Assembly: GCA_021805735.1 (NCBI GenBank)
Contig: JAJZEE010000013.1
Coordinates: 1 to 51,624 of the forward strand
DNA: 51,624 bases
From: Bacillota bacterium
Lineage (GTDB): Bacteria > Bacillota > Bacilli > Alicyclobacillales > SLC66
Direction of reading: 5' to 3'
Shown: positions 34,517 to 42,672 of the stretch, in pieces
Layout of the letters: each line of letters starts with the position of its first letter
Numbering within the stretch: the first letter of the stretch is position 1
Translations under genes and position numbers: made by a program
Notes under the pieces: model-generated
The model's database searches: none
What the model saw: only the letters and a program-made list of their open reading frames with translations
What the model was told of the DNA's origin: nothing

Positions 34517-34596
34517 CTGTGTAACGCGAGATTGCAGGAACGGGGCGCATAGGGTATGCTCTTGATCTCAGACTCAGCACGAGGTGGGTGCAGACC

Positions 34597-35883
34597 GTGA
34601 TTGATATTATTGAGAAAACAAGGGACAAAGCAGAACTGACTCAAAAGGACGTGGAACGTCTGGTTTCTGGCATCGTCGACGGTACTTGGCCGGATTATCA
34701 GGTGGTTGCCTGGCTGATGGCCGCGTACTGCCAGGGACTGCGTGACGAAGAGGTGTTCTGGTTGACGGATGCCGTGGCCAGGTCGGGAAGTCAAACGGCT
34801 GACCCCCTGGGGCTTGCGGACAAGCATTCCACCGGAGGCGTGGGAGACAAAACAACATTGATTGTCGCTCCTCTGGTGGCGAGCCTGGGCGTTCCCATCG
34901 CCAAAATGTCCGGCCGCGGGTTGGGGCATACGGGAGGCACCCTCGACAAACTGGAGAGTATTCCTGGGTTTCGAGTGACGCTTTCGCGAGCGGACATCAC
35001 GAAGCAGGTGGAACGCGTCGGCTTGGCCGTCGTAGCGCAGTCGGGGGAACTGGCTCCGGCCGACAGAAAAATGTACGCGTTGCGGGATGTGACCGCAACG
35101 GTGGACAGCATTCCACTAATCGCCGTCTCCATCATGTCCAAGAAGCTTGCGGGAGGCTCTCCCAATATCGTTCTCGATGTGAAAGTCGGCAACGGCGCTT
35201 TCATGCAGTCCCTGGACCGCGCCAGAGAGTTGGCCCAACTGATGGTGCGCATCGGCGCCTATCATGGCCGCAACGTACGGGCGCTCCTGACCGGCATGGA
35301 CTGTCCCCTTGGTTTTGCCGTCGGAAACGCCATTGAAATCAATGAGGCTCTGAGCTGTTTACGGGGAAACGGGCCAAAGGATCTGAGAGAAGAAGTCATT
35401 GCCCTTGCGACTCACATGGTTTCCATGACGCGCGGGATTGCCGCAGAGGACGCCATGAGTCAGGTGACGCGCGCATTGGACCAAGGACTTGGGTTGGCGA
35501 AGTTTGAAGAATGGATAGAGGCCCAAGGCGGCGATGTGTCAACCCTACGACAGGATCTTCCGCTGGCTCCCTATCGTGAAGAATGGGTCGCAGATCGGAT
35601 GCTGACGGTTCAACGCATCGACACGCATGCTGTCGGTCGAGTCGCCCTGGAGCTTGGCGCAGGTCGTCAACGGCTGCAAGACCCGGTGGATCATGAGGTG
35701 GGACTGCTGTGTTACGCCAAGCCTGGAAAGACGTTCAAGGTCGGCGAAGTCATTGCGACGGTGTACGCAAGAACCGAGGGCGATGCGACCGCTGGCCTAC
35801 GCGGACTGCAAAGGGCCGTCGAGTTTGGGGGGTCTGCGTCGTCTGAGGACGATAAAATCGTGATCGAAGTGATCGGAGCATAG
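34597..35883 (+). CDS. pdp: Pyrimidine-nucleoside phosphorylase
   Basis: 428 aa of the thymidine/pyrimidine phosphorylase family: phosphorolysis of uridine and thymidine to the base plus (deoxy)ribose-1-phosphate. The phosphate-binding signature is clear in DKHSTGGVGDKTTL; SGRGLGHTGGTLDKLE and LDVKVGNGAFM are further family blocks, and the C-terminal domain ends normally. I chose GTG 34597, giving the standard VIDIIEKTRD start, about nine bases after GAGGTGGG; GTG 34588 is also in frame. The length fits the Bacillus-type enzyme that accepts both uridine and thymidine. It follows the HutF-like gene after 80 nt and is probably a separate unit. Confidence 0.92.
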   Translation: MIDIIEKTRDKAELTQKDVERLVSGIVDGTWPDYQVVAWLMAAYCQGLRDEEVFWLTDAVARSGSQTADPLGLADKHSTGGVGDKTTLIVAPLVASLGVPIAKMSGRGLGHTGGTLDKLESIPGFRVTLSRADITKQVERVGLAVVAQSGELAPADRKMYALRDVTATVDSIPLIAVSIMSKKLAGGSPNIVLDVKVGNGAFMQSLDRARELAQLMVRIGAYHGRNVRALLTGMDCPLGFAVGNAIEINEALSCLRGNGPKDLREEVIALATHMVSMTRGIAAEDAMSQVTRALDQGLGLAKFEEWIEAQGGDVSTLRQDLPLAPYREEWVADRMLTVQRIDTHAVGRVALELGAGRQRLQDPVDHEVGLLCYAKPGKTFKVGEVIATVYARTEGDATAGLRGLQRAVEFGGSASSEDDKIVIEVIGA

Positions 35884-36195
35884 TGAAAGGTGTATACTGA
35901 GCATGACTTCAGTGTGAACACGGAAAGGTGGTATCCCGTCGACGCCATGGATATTTCGTTTGGATTCTGAGCGCCTGTAACAAAGAGGACGCAGAATGCA
36001 GATGCCGCTGCAACGGCGGCGGGCTCGCGCAGCTATCGCTTGCGCGTGCCTGAAAGCACCCATGGAAAGACGGGGCCGCCTTATTTGACGTCGAGATGTA
36101 CTGTCAAAGCGGTTGCGTGTCTGTCGTGGGGCGTCTGCTCCATGGCCTTTTTGTTGCGGGCGAATCTTGATTCGCATGCCAGGGAGGCGATGTCC
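35884..36195 (+). promoter_or_regulatory. 312-nt leader of the ABC-F gene with short ORFs and hairpins
   Basis: GTATACT (35891-35897) could be a -10. Short ORFs with possible ribosome sites follow: MTSV (35903-35917), MDISFGF (35947-35970) and a 30-codon Arg/Ala/Cys-rich ORF (35996-36088) six bases after AGAGGA. GGGGC-GTCT-GCTCC near 36128-36141 is followed by CCTTTTT (36146-36152), a weak terminator-like arrangement. A perfect hairpin GCGAATC-TT-GATTCGC (36160-36175) stands just before the GGGAGG ribosome site. This layout is typical of ribosome-mediated attenuation upstream of ABC-F resistance genes (inference). Confidence 0.45.
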
Positions 36196-37926
36196 ATGAC
36201 GGTGTTGATCGCGCAAGACATCAGCAAATCGTATGGAGACAGGATGATCCTCGATCGAGGATCATTTACGCTCGGTCGTGGGGAACGCGCAGGGCTTGTC
36301 GGCGCAAATGGAGCGGGGAAATCCACCTTGCTGAAAATCCTGACAGGGATGATTCAGGCCGATTCGGGCTCTGTCACGATGGCCAGGGGTTGCGAATGGG
36401 GCTATCTGCCGCAGACGCTTGCACCCATTGGCGAGCAGACGGTTCACTCGTTCCTCGACGACGCGCAGCATGATCTGTTGACGATGGCGACACAGTTGAA
36501 AGACTTGGCGGCGCTCATGGGAATGGTTCCGGCAGAATCGCTGGACCGCGTCATGAAAGACTACGGGGAACTCGCTGTGCGTTTTGAACAACGCGGCGGT
36601 TATGAGTTGGAATACCGGAGAGAGACTGTGCTGGCCGGACTTGGACTCGCGGATATTGATGCGATGCGTCCTGTGTCGTCGTTGTCGGGTGGCGAGAAGA
36701 CCCGGCTGGGGCTTGCGGCGCTCCTGGTGGGTGCGCCTGATCTCCTGCTGTTGGACGAACCTACGAATCATCTGGATGGGGCTATGCTGGATTGGCTGGA
36801 GGGCTATCTGCGCGCATTTTCGGGCGCCCTTCTTGTCGTATCGCATGATCGGCAGTTTCTCAACCAGACGGTGAGCGCCATCCTGGAGATTGATGAATAT
36901 GATCATCGTCTGCGCGCCTATGCCGGCAACTACGATGACTATCTTACGCGAAAACGGATCGAGCGACGGCAGTGGGACGCGCGTTTCGCGGAGCAGCAGG
37001 AGGAGATCCACGCACTGCGGCGACGCATCCATGAGCAGGCGCATCCGGCGGGTCACCATCGGCCACCGAGAGATCACAACAAGATGGCGTACAATCGTCA
37101 CGGAGCAAAAGTCCAGGCGGTGGTCTCGCGCAATATCCGATCCGCAGAGGTCCTGTTAGACAGAATACTGGCTGATCCAGTGCCGAGACCGCCCGACCCG
37201 CTTCGATTTGCAGCGGATTTCTCCAGGGAACGCATTCATAGTTCGCTGGCGCTGGCGGTGTCCGGAGTGTCTGTTGCGGGGAACGGCGATCGGCGCATCT
37301 TGCGGCGGGTGACGTTCACGCTCGGGCGCAAGGATCGCGTGTTGATCACCGGACTCAATGGAGCTGGGAAGACGACGCTGCTGAATGTCATTGCGGGGAT
37401 TGCGCACCTCGCGGAAGGGGCAGTACACATTCCCTCACACGTGCGGATTGGATATCTCCGTCAGGAATGGGAGTTTCCTGATCCGCGCGTCACTGTGTTG
37501 GATCAGTTCCGCGCGGAACTTCCGGGCGCCAGGGAGGAACATATTGCGATTCTGCTATCCTATCAACTGTTTCGCTTTGACGAATTCAACGTGTCTGTCG
37601 GCAGTCTGAGTCCTGGTCAGGCCCGCAAATTGATGATCGCGCGCCTGCTGGCCGAGCGACCCAACCTGCTCTTGCTTGATGAGCCCACCAACCATGTCAG
37701 TTTTTCAGTAATGGAAGAGTTTGAGCGCGCGGTGAACGAATTTCCCGGACCGATCATCGCGGTGTCGCATGACCGCTGGTTCATCCGTCAATTTCGCGGC
37801 GCTGTCTGGACGTTGCTGGACGGCGTTCTGACGCCGCCGACGACGACGGATGTGACGCAGGAGGACGTCACGCGCATGCGCGCGGAGATCGCTGAACTCG
37901 GTCAGTATTCGCCGTCCGACGCATGA
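36196..37926 (+). CDS. ABC-F family ribosome-protection/translation ATPase
   Basis: 576 aa, two ABC domains in one soluble chain without membrane segments. Domain 1: Walker A GANGAGKST, signature SLSGGEKTRLGLA, Walker B LLLLDEPTNHLD. Domain 2: Walker A GLNGAGKTT, signature SLSPGQARKLMIA, Walker B LLLLDEPTNH. A basic interdomain linker (about 245-320) corresponds to the P-site-tRNA interaction motif. ABC-F proteins bind the ribosomal E-site and either protect from peptidyl-transferase antibiotics or rescue stalled ribosomes. ATG 36196 is eight bases after GGGAGG; ATG 36190 is too close and the longer frame from 36040 runs through the leader. The regulated-looking leader argues for an antibiotic-responsive member, but the drug is not predictable. 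Confidence 0.9.
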   Translation: MTVLIAQDISKSYGDRMILDRGSFTLGRGERAGLVGANGAGKSTLLKILTGMIQADSGSVTMARGCEWGYLPQTLAPIGEQTVHSFLDDAQHDLLTMATQLKDLAALMGMVPAESLDRVMKDYGELAVRFEQRGGYELEYRRETVLAGLGLADIDAMRPVSSLSGGEKTRLGLAALLVGAPDLLLLDEPTNHLDGAMLDWLEGYLRAFSGALLVVSHDRQFLNQTVSAILEIDEYDHRLRAYAGNYDDYLTRKRIERRQWDARFAEQQEEIHALRRRIHEQAHPAGHHRPPRDHNKMAYNRHGAKVQAVVSRNIRSAEVLLDRILADPVPRPPDPLRFAADFSRERIHSSLALAVSGVSVAGNGDRRILRRVTFTLGRKDRVLITGLNGAGKTTLLNVIAGIAHLAEGAVHIPSHVRIGYLRQEWEFPDPRVTVLDQFRAELPGAREEHIAILLSYQLFRFDEFNVSVGSLSPGQARKLMIARLLAERPNLLLLDEPTNHVSFSVMEEFERAVNEFPGPIIAVSHDRWFIRQFRGAVWTLLDGVLTPPTTTDVTQEDVTRMRAEIAELGQYSPSDA

Positions 37927-37949
37927 TACGGCAGGGGCGATCGGCATGA

Positions 37950-37972
37950 GTTCGCGAGCGGGGATCGCGAAC
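37950..37972. terminator. Hairpin between convergent genes
   Basis: GTTCGCGA (37950-37957) and TCGCGAAC (37965-37972) form an 8-bp perfect stem between the stops of the ABC-F and DUF2785 genes. No T-run, so assignment as a terminator is tentative. Confidence 0.35.
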
Positions 37973-38046
37973 GGCAGAGGGATGCCGGGCGGTGCAGGTG
38001 GATGGTGGGTTGGCGACTGGAACATGGGCGGTTGAACCCCGACACA

Positions 38047-38892
38047 TTAACCGGACCCGTGAATCTGAAATACATCAAATCTTGTAACTGCAAACTCGAT
38101 TTTCGGGAGCCAGCCGCTGCTGCGATCCGCATGGAGAAATCTGAAATACAGGCTGCGCAGAAAGTGTTCGGCATTGGCCCCGCTCAGTGTCGCATCCTGG
38201 CCCCGTAAATCCAGCAACTGAAACGCGTCCAGCCATCTGTCCGCAACTGACTCATGGACTCCCCTTTTCTGGATGATGGAGAAGGCGGCCATCGCGAGTC
38301 GATCATCCTCCAGATAACCGAGAGGCGAGGGCAGCATCGCAAGCTGGCGAATGGACTCCAGAATTCGTTTTACCTGTTCCCCGGCGGTTGCGGGATGCAG
38401 CGCGCAGGCGCCGAGAGCGTCCGCCGTGTGCGTGACCGCATGAGCCCAACCTTTGCCGGGAATGTATCCCCGCCAATCGCGTTCTGATGATGCGTAGTGC
38501 AGGACGCTCTCGGTGACTGACTGAACCAGATCCTGTGGCAATGAGGCGGACTGGTCCGCCCTGTCGATCACAAGCGGAACAAGCAGGACAGAAAATGAGC
38601 GCATGAACACGGAATCGCTGTCTGTCTCGCCGATTCTAAAGAATAGATGCGCCTCATCCGTGGCGATCCTGAGTAGCTCTTCGTACTGATCACCCGCGAG
38701 ACCGTTCCTTAGAATCAGTTGTGCGACCAGACTATAAGACAGTTCGTCGCGCAAATGCGCGTCGGAAGAAGCGAAATTTTCGATGAGCGACAGCATGAGC
38801 GGCCACGCGGATACAGTACGAGGCAACAGGCCGTCTTCGTTGACCATTTTTCGCAAGAATTCGACATCCACCTCCAATTCGGCTTCCCGCAT
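38047..38892 (-). CDS. DUF2785 domain-containing protein
   Basis: 281 aa, largely alpha-helical and soluble. The DUF2785 signature is clear: RDWRGYIPGKGWAHAVTHTADAL around residues 137-160, and LEDDRLAMAAFSII later. The repeated helical hairpins suggest a HEAT-like scaffold. The function is unknown for the family. It is a single minus-strand gene, convergent with the ABC-F gene; its 3' flank shares a 17-nt sequence with that of the DsrE gene. The 127 nt upstream of its start show no other gene. Confidence 0.85.
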   Translation of the reverse strand: MREAELEVDVEFLRKMVNEDGLLPRTVSAWPLMLSLIENFASSDAHLRDELSYSLVAQLILRNGLAGDQYEELLRIATDEAHLFFRIGETDSDSVFMRSFSVLLVPLVIDRADQSASLPQDLVQSVTESVLHYASSERDWRGYIPGKGWAHAVTHTADALGACALHPATAGEQVKRILESIRQLAMLPSPLGYLEDDRLAMAAFSIIQKRGVHESVADRWLDAFQLLDLRGQDATLSGANAEHFLRSLYFRFLHADRSSGWLPKIEFAVTRFDVFQIHGSG

Positions 38893-39019
38893 CTATCATT
38901 CACCCGTTTCTTTCATGGTGTGCGGCAGTCACAGCCGTACGAAAGTGCTTTGCTTTGTCGTCTGTCAGCCTTGCACACGTTGCTACGACCAGTATACCGA
39001 TGATTGGTGACAAGTTCCG

Positions 39020-39967
39020 TCATGAATTTTCGTATTGATGAAACAAAGCGGTTAGACGAACACGAATCGCGGCAAGCAGTTCGGGTGGGGATTGCACAAT
39101 CGCATCGGTGCCCACGCGAATAAAGAGGCGCGCGTAGAAATCGACGTCCGATGTCCGGATCATCATGTCAATGACTCCTGTGCCATCCTCCAACCGCTGC
39201 AGATAATCGCCGAAGGCGCTCCAGTCAGCATAGCGCATCCCTTCGGCGGTGACATGGACGCGCAGTGGCAGCGCGTCTTTTGCAGATCGGTCATCGGCAG
39301 ACATCCATTCTCGCAGTGACAGTTGCGCGGGAATGGGCATATTGTCGGCGCGATCTACAATGCCGATCACACGGTCTGCTCGCAATGATATATGGGCGCT
39401 GCGTCTGTAGTCATAACATGCGCAATACCACATTTCATTGGCGGCAAACAAACCATAGGGGAAAATGGTCCGTTCAGACAACCCTGATCGGGAGTCGTAA
39501 CGAATGCGCAGATGTATCTTGGCTATCGCTGCGTCAAGGAGTTCGCGAAGATAGGGAGCTTGGTATGATTTGCGTGATTCAGGCATCGCCAGATGAGCCC
39601 GCACGGCGTCGAGTTTCTGCAACACTTTCATTGGCAGGGCTCCTTGAATTTTGGCCATAGCCGCTGACTTGTCAAAATCAAACGGGGAATCTGCATATTG
39701 CTGTAAAGACTCATAAGATACTATAAGGGCAATCGCCTCATCTGCCGTGAGCATCAGTGGGGGCATTTGCTGTTCCCTGATGAGTCGGTACCCGCCGTGT
39801 GGCCCCGATATGGCGGCAAGCGGAACACCGAGTTCCGAGAGGGACTGAAGGTCTCGAAGCATGGTTCGTCTGGACACGCCAAACTCGTCGGCCAATGCCT
39901 GAACCGTGAATTGGCGCAAGGTCTGCAGTCGTATCAGGAGTTCAAGTAATCGTACCGTTCGCGACAA
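39020..39967 (-). CDS. YafY-type HTH and WYL-domain transcriptional regulator
   Basis: 315 aa from TTG 39967, chosen because AAGGAGG lies nine bases upstream and because it gives the standard start LSRTVRLLELLIRLQ; an ATG at 39997 would put this ribosome site inside the gene. The N-terminal HTH (FTVQALADEFGVSRRTMLRD) is followed by a WYL domain; the eponymous motif reads MWYCACYDYRR here. WYL proteins sense ligands or nucleic-acid signals and repress nearby genes. It is divergent from the beta-lactamase-like gene with a 91-nt A/T-rich gap, so that gene is the likely target. Confidence 0.88.
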   Translation of the reverse strand: MSRTVRLLELLIRLQTLRQFTVQALADEFGVSRRTMLRDLQSLSELGVPLAAISGPHGGYRLIREQQMPPLMLTADEAIALIVSYESLQQYADSPFDFDKSAAMAKIQGALPMKVLQKLDAVRAHLAMPESRKSYQAPYLRELLDAAIAKIHLRIRYDSRSGLSERTIFPYGLFAANEMWYCACYDYRRSAHISLRADRVIGIVDRADNMPIPAQLSLREWMSADDRSAKDALPLRVHVTAEGMRYADWSAFGDYLQRLEDGTGVIDMMIRTSDVDFYARLFIRVGTDAIVQSPPELLAAIRVRLTALFHQYENS

Positions 39968-40058
39968 GAATGTTGACCTCCTTATAATTAGTGACACAGA
40001 ATGACATGATTATACGATACTATATCGCTGTGTAGTTTTGGGAGGGATAGAGACGGAA

Positions 40059-40823
40059 ATGGGAGTAGATGGGGTGCTGGCGAGACTCCGGTCATTGCCG
40101 GGATTTGTCGGATGGATCGTGCTGGACGCCGACGGTCGTGAACAGGGTGAGTGGAACGCCGGTGAACAGTTCCCGCTTGCTTGCGCTGCGAAACTGGCGA
40201 TTGGTGCAGCAATAGCAGCGAAGGTGGAGACTCGCGAATTGACCTGGGATGAACGGATCTCCGACCTTGTCTTCGATCCCCGGGAGGATAGTCACGTCTT
40301 GTACCCGCACTTGCAGGGTCAGCGTCAATACACGCTGCGGCGCACGGTTGAAGTCATGATTGCCTGCCATGACCAGTCCTGCGCGAACGCGATCGCGAAT
40401 CGGGTCGGGGGATGGCGTGACCTGAGTCATTCGATATTGCTCCTGTATCCGGCTATTCATGTGGATTCTGAACCAAGAAACGAGAGTCGCAACAGTGGTC
40501 GGCTCGATGCTATGGTTGGGTTGGTGCAGAGAGCGATCACAGGATTTCAGACAAACTCCGAACTGTGGGAACCGGTTGTTGCGGGGTTGGTGCGGCAGGC
40601 GGACAAGACGGCGGGCATTCCGTCGTATCGGCAGTGGAATATGACAGGCGGGTTGCCGCACGCCTTGATTGATGTGGGTCTCATTGGAGACATCGCGTCA
40701 GGAGAGTATCTCTTGTATGGGATGGCGGCAAAGGATCTGCCAGACCGGACCGCATCAGCAGTCACTGATCAGTCGCTGGCCGATGTACTCCGTGAACTGT
40801 ATCGCTGTCTTGGCCGGGATTGA
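40059..40823 (+). CDS. Degenerate class-A beta-lactamase-like protein
   Basis: 254 aa with the order and spacing of class-A serine beta-lactamases but altered catalytic motifs. The SxxK site is CAAK (Cys42-Lys45, in FPLACAAKLAIG), the SDN motif is HDQ (104-106, in CHDQSCANAIANR), and KTG reads MTG (in WNMTGGLPHALIDVG). No signal peptide is seen, unlike true secreted beta-lactamases. It could be a cysteine-dependent hydrolase or a binding protein that lost beta-lactamase chemistry. ATG 40059 follows GGAGGG by 12 bases; TTG 40038 is possible. It is divergent from the WYL regulator, which probably controls it. Resistance activity should not be assumed. Confidence 0.72.
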   Translation: MGVDGVLARLRSLPGFVGWIVLDADGREQGEWNAGEQFPLACAAKLAIGAAIAAKVETRELTWDERISDLVFDPREDSHVLYPHLQGQRQYTLRRTVEVMIACHDQSCANAIANRVGGWRDLSHSILLLYPAIHVDSEPRNESRNSGRLDAMVGLVQRAITGFQTNSELWEPVVAGLVRQADKTAGIPSYRQWNMTGGLPHALIDVGLIGDIASGEYLLYGMAAKDLPDRTASAVTDQSLADVLRELYRCLGRD

Positions 40824-40925
40824 TCGGCGTGGTGTTGCAGACTGCCAATAAGCGTGTGTACCAGTATGGTTCTTCCGCAGGGTGATTGCGTACTTGCATT
40901 TCTCATCTCATACTTATAGGATGAT

Positions 40926-40945
40926 ATCTGAGATCTGTTTATCTG
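40926..40945 (+). promoter_or_regulatory. Direct repeats upstream of the AbrB-RelE pair
   Basis: Three ATCTG units at 40926, 40933 and 40941 (7- and 8-nt period) lie about 100 nt before the antitoxin start. They are candidate binding sites for the toxin-antitoxin complex. Confidence 0.3.
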
Positions 40946-41042
40946 AAATCCAGAATAAATGAATTGCTGAATAATGGTCAGGATGGTGGCGCATAAGATG
41001 ACACAAGCGACGAATTTCAGTGCACAAGGGGATCAGTCGGCG

Positions 41043-41327
41043 ATGAAAATTCGATTGAATAAGCGTTCGCAGATCACTCTTCCCAAGTCAATCATGGAAC
41101 GACTGCATCTGGAAGAGGGAGACCCCCTGTTCATTGAACTTGATGAACAAGGTCGTATTATCATTGAGCCGATGATTTCAATTCCGCGTTCGCAAGCATG
41201 GTTTTGGACGGAATCATGGCAAGCGATGGAGAAAGAAGCGGAAGAAGATTATCGCGCCGGACGGTTTCAGACGATTGGTTCGCAAGAGGAATTGGAGGAC
41301 TATTTTTCCAAGTTGAGCGAGGATTGA
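41043..41327 (+). CDS. AbrB-type antitoxin
   Basis: About 94 aa from ATG 41043. The SpoVT/AbrB fold is at the N-terminus (MKIRLNKRSQITLPKSIMER then LEEGDPLFIEL), and an acidic, Trp-containing C-terminal tail (AWFWTESWQAMEKEAEEDY) should bind the toxin. The start is uncertain: AAGGGG precedes 41043 by 11 bases, while ATG 40974 would add 23 residues without a good ribosome site. It ends three bases before the toxin ATG, so the pair is translationally linked. A second, unrelated AbrB antitoxin is 20 kb away with a PIN toxin, so cross-talk is possible. Confidence 0.82.
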   Translation: MKIRLNKRSQITLPKSIMERLHLEEGDPLFIELDEQGRIIIEPMISIPRSQAWFWTESWQAMEKEAEEDYRAGRFQTIGSQEELEDYFSKLSED

Positions 41328-41330
41328 ACC

Positions 41331-41594
41331 ATGGAACTGTATCTTACGGATCGATTTATAAAGAGTTTTCGAAAGTTGGATCCCCATTCACGCAAGGCAA
41401 TCCAAAAGACGCTCGAACGGCTGACTGTCAACCCGCTACATCCCTCATTACGCACGAGAAAAATGGAAGGATACGGGCGTGTGTTTGAGGCGACTGCCAC
41501 AATGAACATCCGGATGACCTTCCATTATGAAGGGCCGGATATTCTTGTTGTTCGCAATTGCGGTCACCATGATGATACGCTCGGCAATCCGTGA
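41331..41594 (+). CDS. RelE/ParE-superfamily toxin
   Basis: 87 aa. The N-terminal strand-helix (YLTDRFIKSFRKLDPHSRKAI), the basic mid-strand (RTRKMEGYGRVFEA) and the C-terminal GPDILVVRNCGHHDDTL match the compact RelE fold; the end reads GxHDxx as in RelE/YafQ-like mRNA interferases. If active it would cut mRNA on the ribosome. It is paired with the AbrB antitoxin directly upstream; an AbrB antitoxin with a RelE-type toxin is less usual than RelB or HTH partners. Confidence 0.83.
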   Translation: MELYLTDRFIKSFRKLDPHSRKAIQKTLERLTVNPLHPSLRTRKMEGYGRVFEATATMNIRMTFHYEGPDILVVRNCGHHDDTLGNP

Positions 41595-41698
41595 CGTACG
41601 CGAGACACATGGCACAGAGTTCGCCCAAGACGATAAGCCGCCTTCTGTGTTCCGTCCTTCCTTGTCGCGGGCTGAAATGAAACAAGGGGAGACTGGGT

Positions 41699-42640
41699 GT
41701 GGAGCAGGCTGACATAAGGGTTCTGACCGGGAGTCAGTTGTCTGCCAATAACGGACGAATGAAAGGCATTCTTATGGTGCTCAGCGGGGCTGTCTTGTGG
41801 GGACTGTCTGGAACGGCCGCGCAGGTTCTGTTTCAATATGATGGATTTAGTCCTGCGTGGCTTGTGACGATTCGGATGATTGCCTCGGGCTTGTTGCTGT
41901 TGCTTCTCGTTATATCCCGCTCCAGTTTCACCCACATCATTGCCGTGTGGAGGAATTGGAGGGATGCAGTTCGCGTGGTCCTGTTTGGCGTCTTTGGTCT
42001 GCTCGGCGTTCAATACACATATTTTGCGTCGATAGCGGACGGAAATGCGGCGACGGCAACGCTGCTCCAGTATTTGGGGCCGGTGCTGATCACGGTCTAT
42101 CTGGCGATGAAGCGGCGCCGTATGCCGAATGTGTGGGAGTTCGCGGCCGTTTTCCTGGCGCTGCTCGGCACGTTTCTGCTGGTGACTGACGGTCAGTGGC
42201 GGGGATTTTCAGTTCCAGCAGTGTCAGTGGCATGGGGATTGCTCTCGGCTCTTGCTCTCGCGTTCTATACGCTGTACCCAAATGGTTTGTTGCAAAGGCA
42301 TGGCCCCGCAACAATCGTCGGATGGTCTATGCTGGTTGGAGGGTTCGCTATGGCCTGCAAGAGCCAGCCCTGGCATTTTGTCGGGCACGGATCATCGGAT
42401 GCGTGGTGGTTAGTGGGATTTGTAGTCGTATTCGGAACCCTATTGGCCTTTTATCTGTATATCTCCAGCCTCAAATACATATCGCCGTCAGAAACCAGTC
42501 TTCTGGCCTGCGCAGAACCTCTCTCCTCAGCGGTGGTTGCCATGGTGTTTCTAAACGTGCGCCTAGGAATGCCGGCGTTGTTTGGAGGACTCTGTATTCT
42601 GGTTACTGTGGCGCTTTTGGCGTTAAAGAGGTCCGCGTGA
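41699..42640 (+). CDS. EamA/DMT-family transporter
   Basis: 313 aa with ten membrane segments in two EamA repeats (GILMVLSGAVLWGLSGTAAQ begins the first). It closely resembles the RhaT/YicL-like DMT group. GTG 41699 is preceded by AAGGGGAG at about nine bases; ATG 41759 would remove the 20 hydrophilic N-terminal residues and is an alternative. It is one of three EamA transporters in the window. Substrate unknown. Confidence 0.86.
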   Translation: MEQADIRVLTGSQLSANNGRMKGILMVLSGAVLWGLSGTAAQVLFQYDGFSPAWLVTIRMIASGLLLLLLVISRSSFTHIIAVWRNWRDAVRVVLFGVFGLLGVQYTYFASIADGNAATATLLQYLGPVLITVYLAMKRRRMPNVWEFAAVFLALLGTFLLVTDGQWRGFSVPAVSVAWGLLSALALAFYTLYPNGLLQRHGPATIVGWSMLVGGFAMACKSQPWHFVGHGSSDAWWLVGFVVVFGTLLAFYLYISSLKYISPSETSLLACAEPLSSAVVAMVFLNVRLGMPALFGGLCILVTVALLALKRSA

Positions 42641-42672
42641 ATGATCGGTTCTTATCCTGAATGCTATAAAGA

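Noticed and set aside
40059-40823. Functional beta-lactamase resistance gene
   Set aside because: All three catalytic motifs are altered and there is no export signal.
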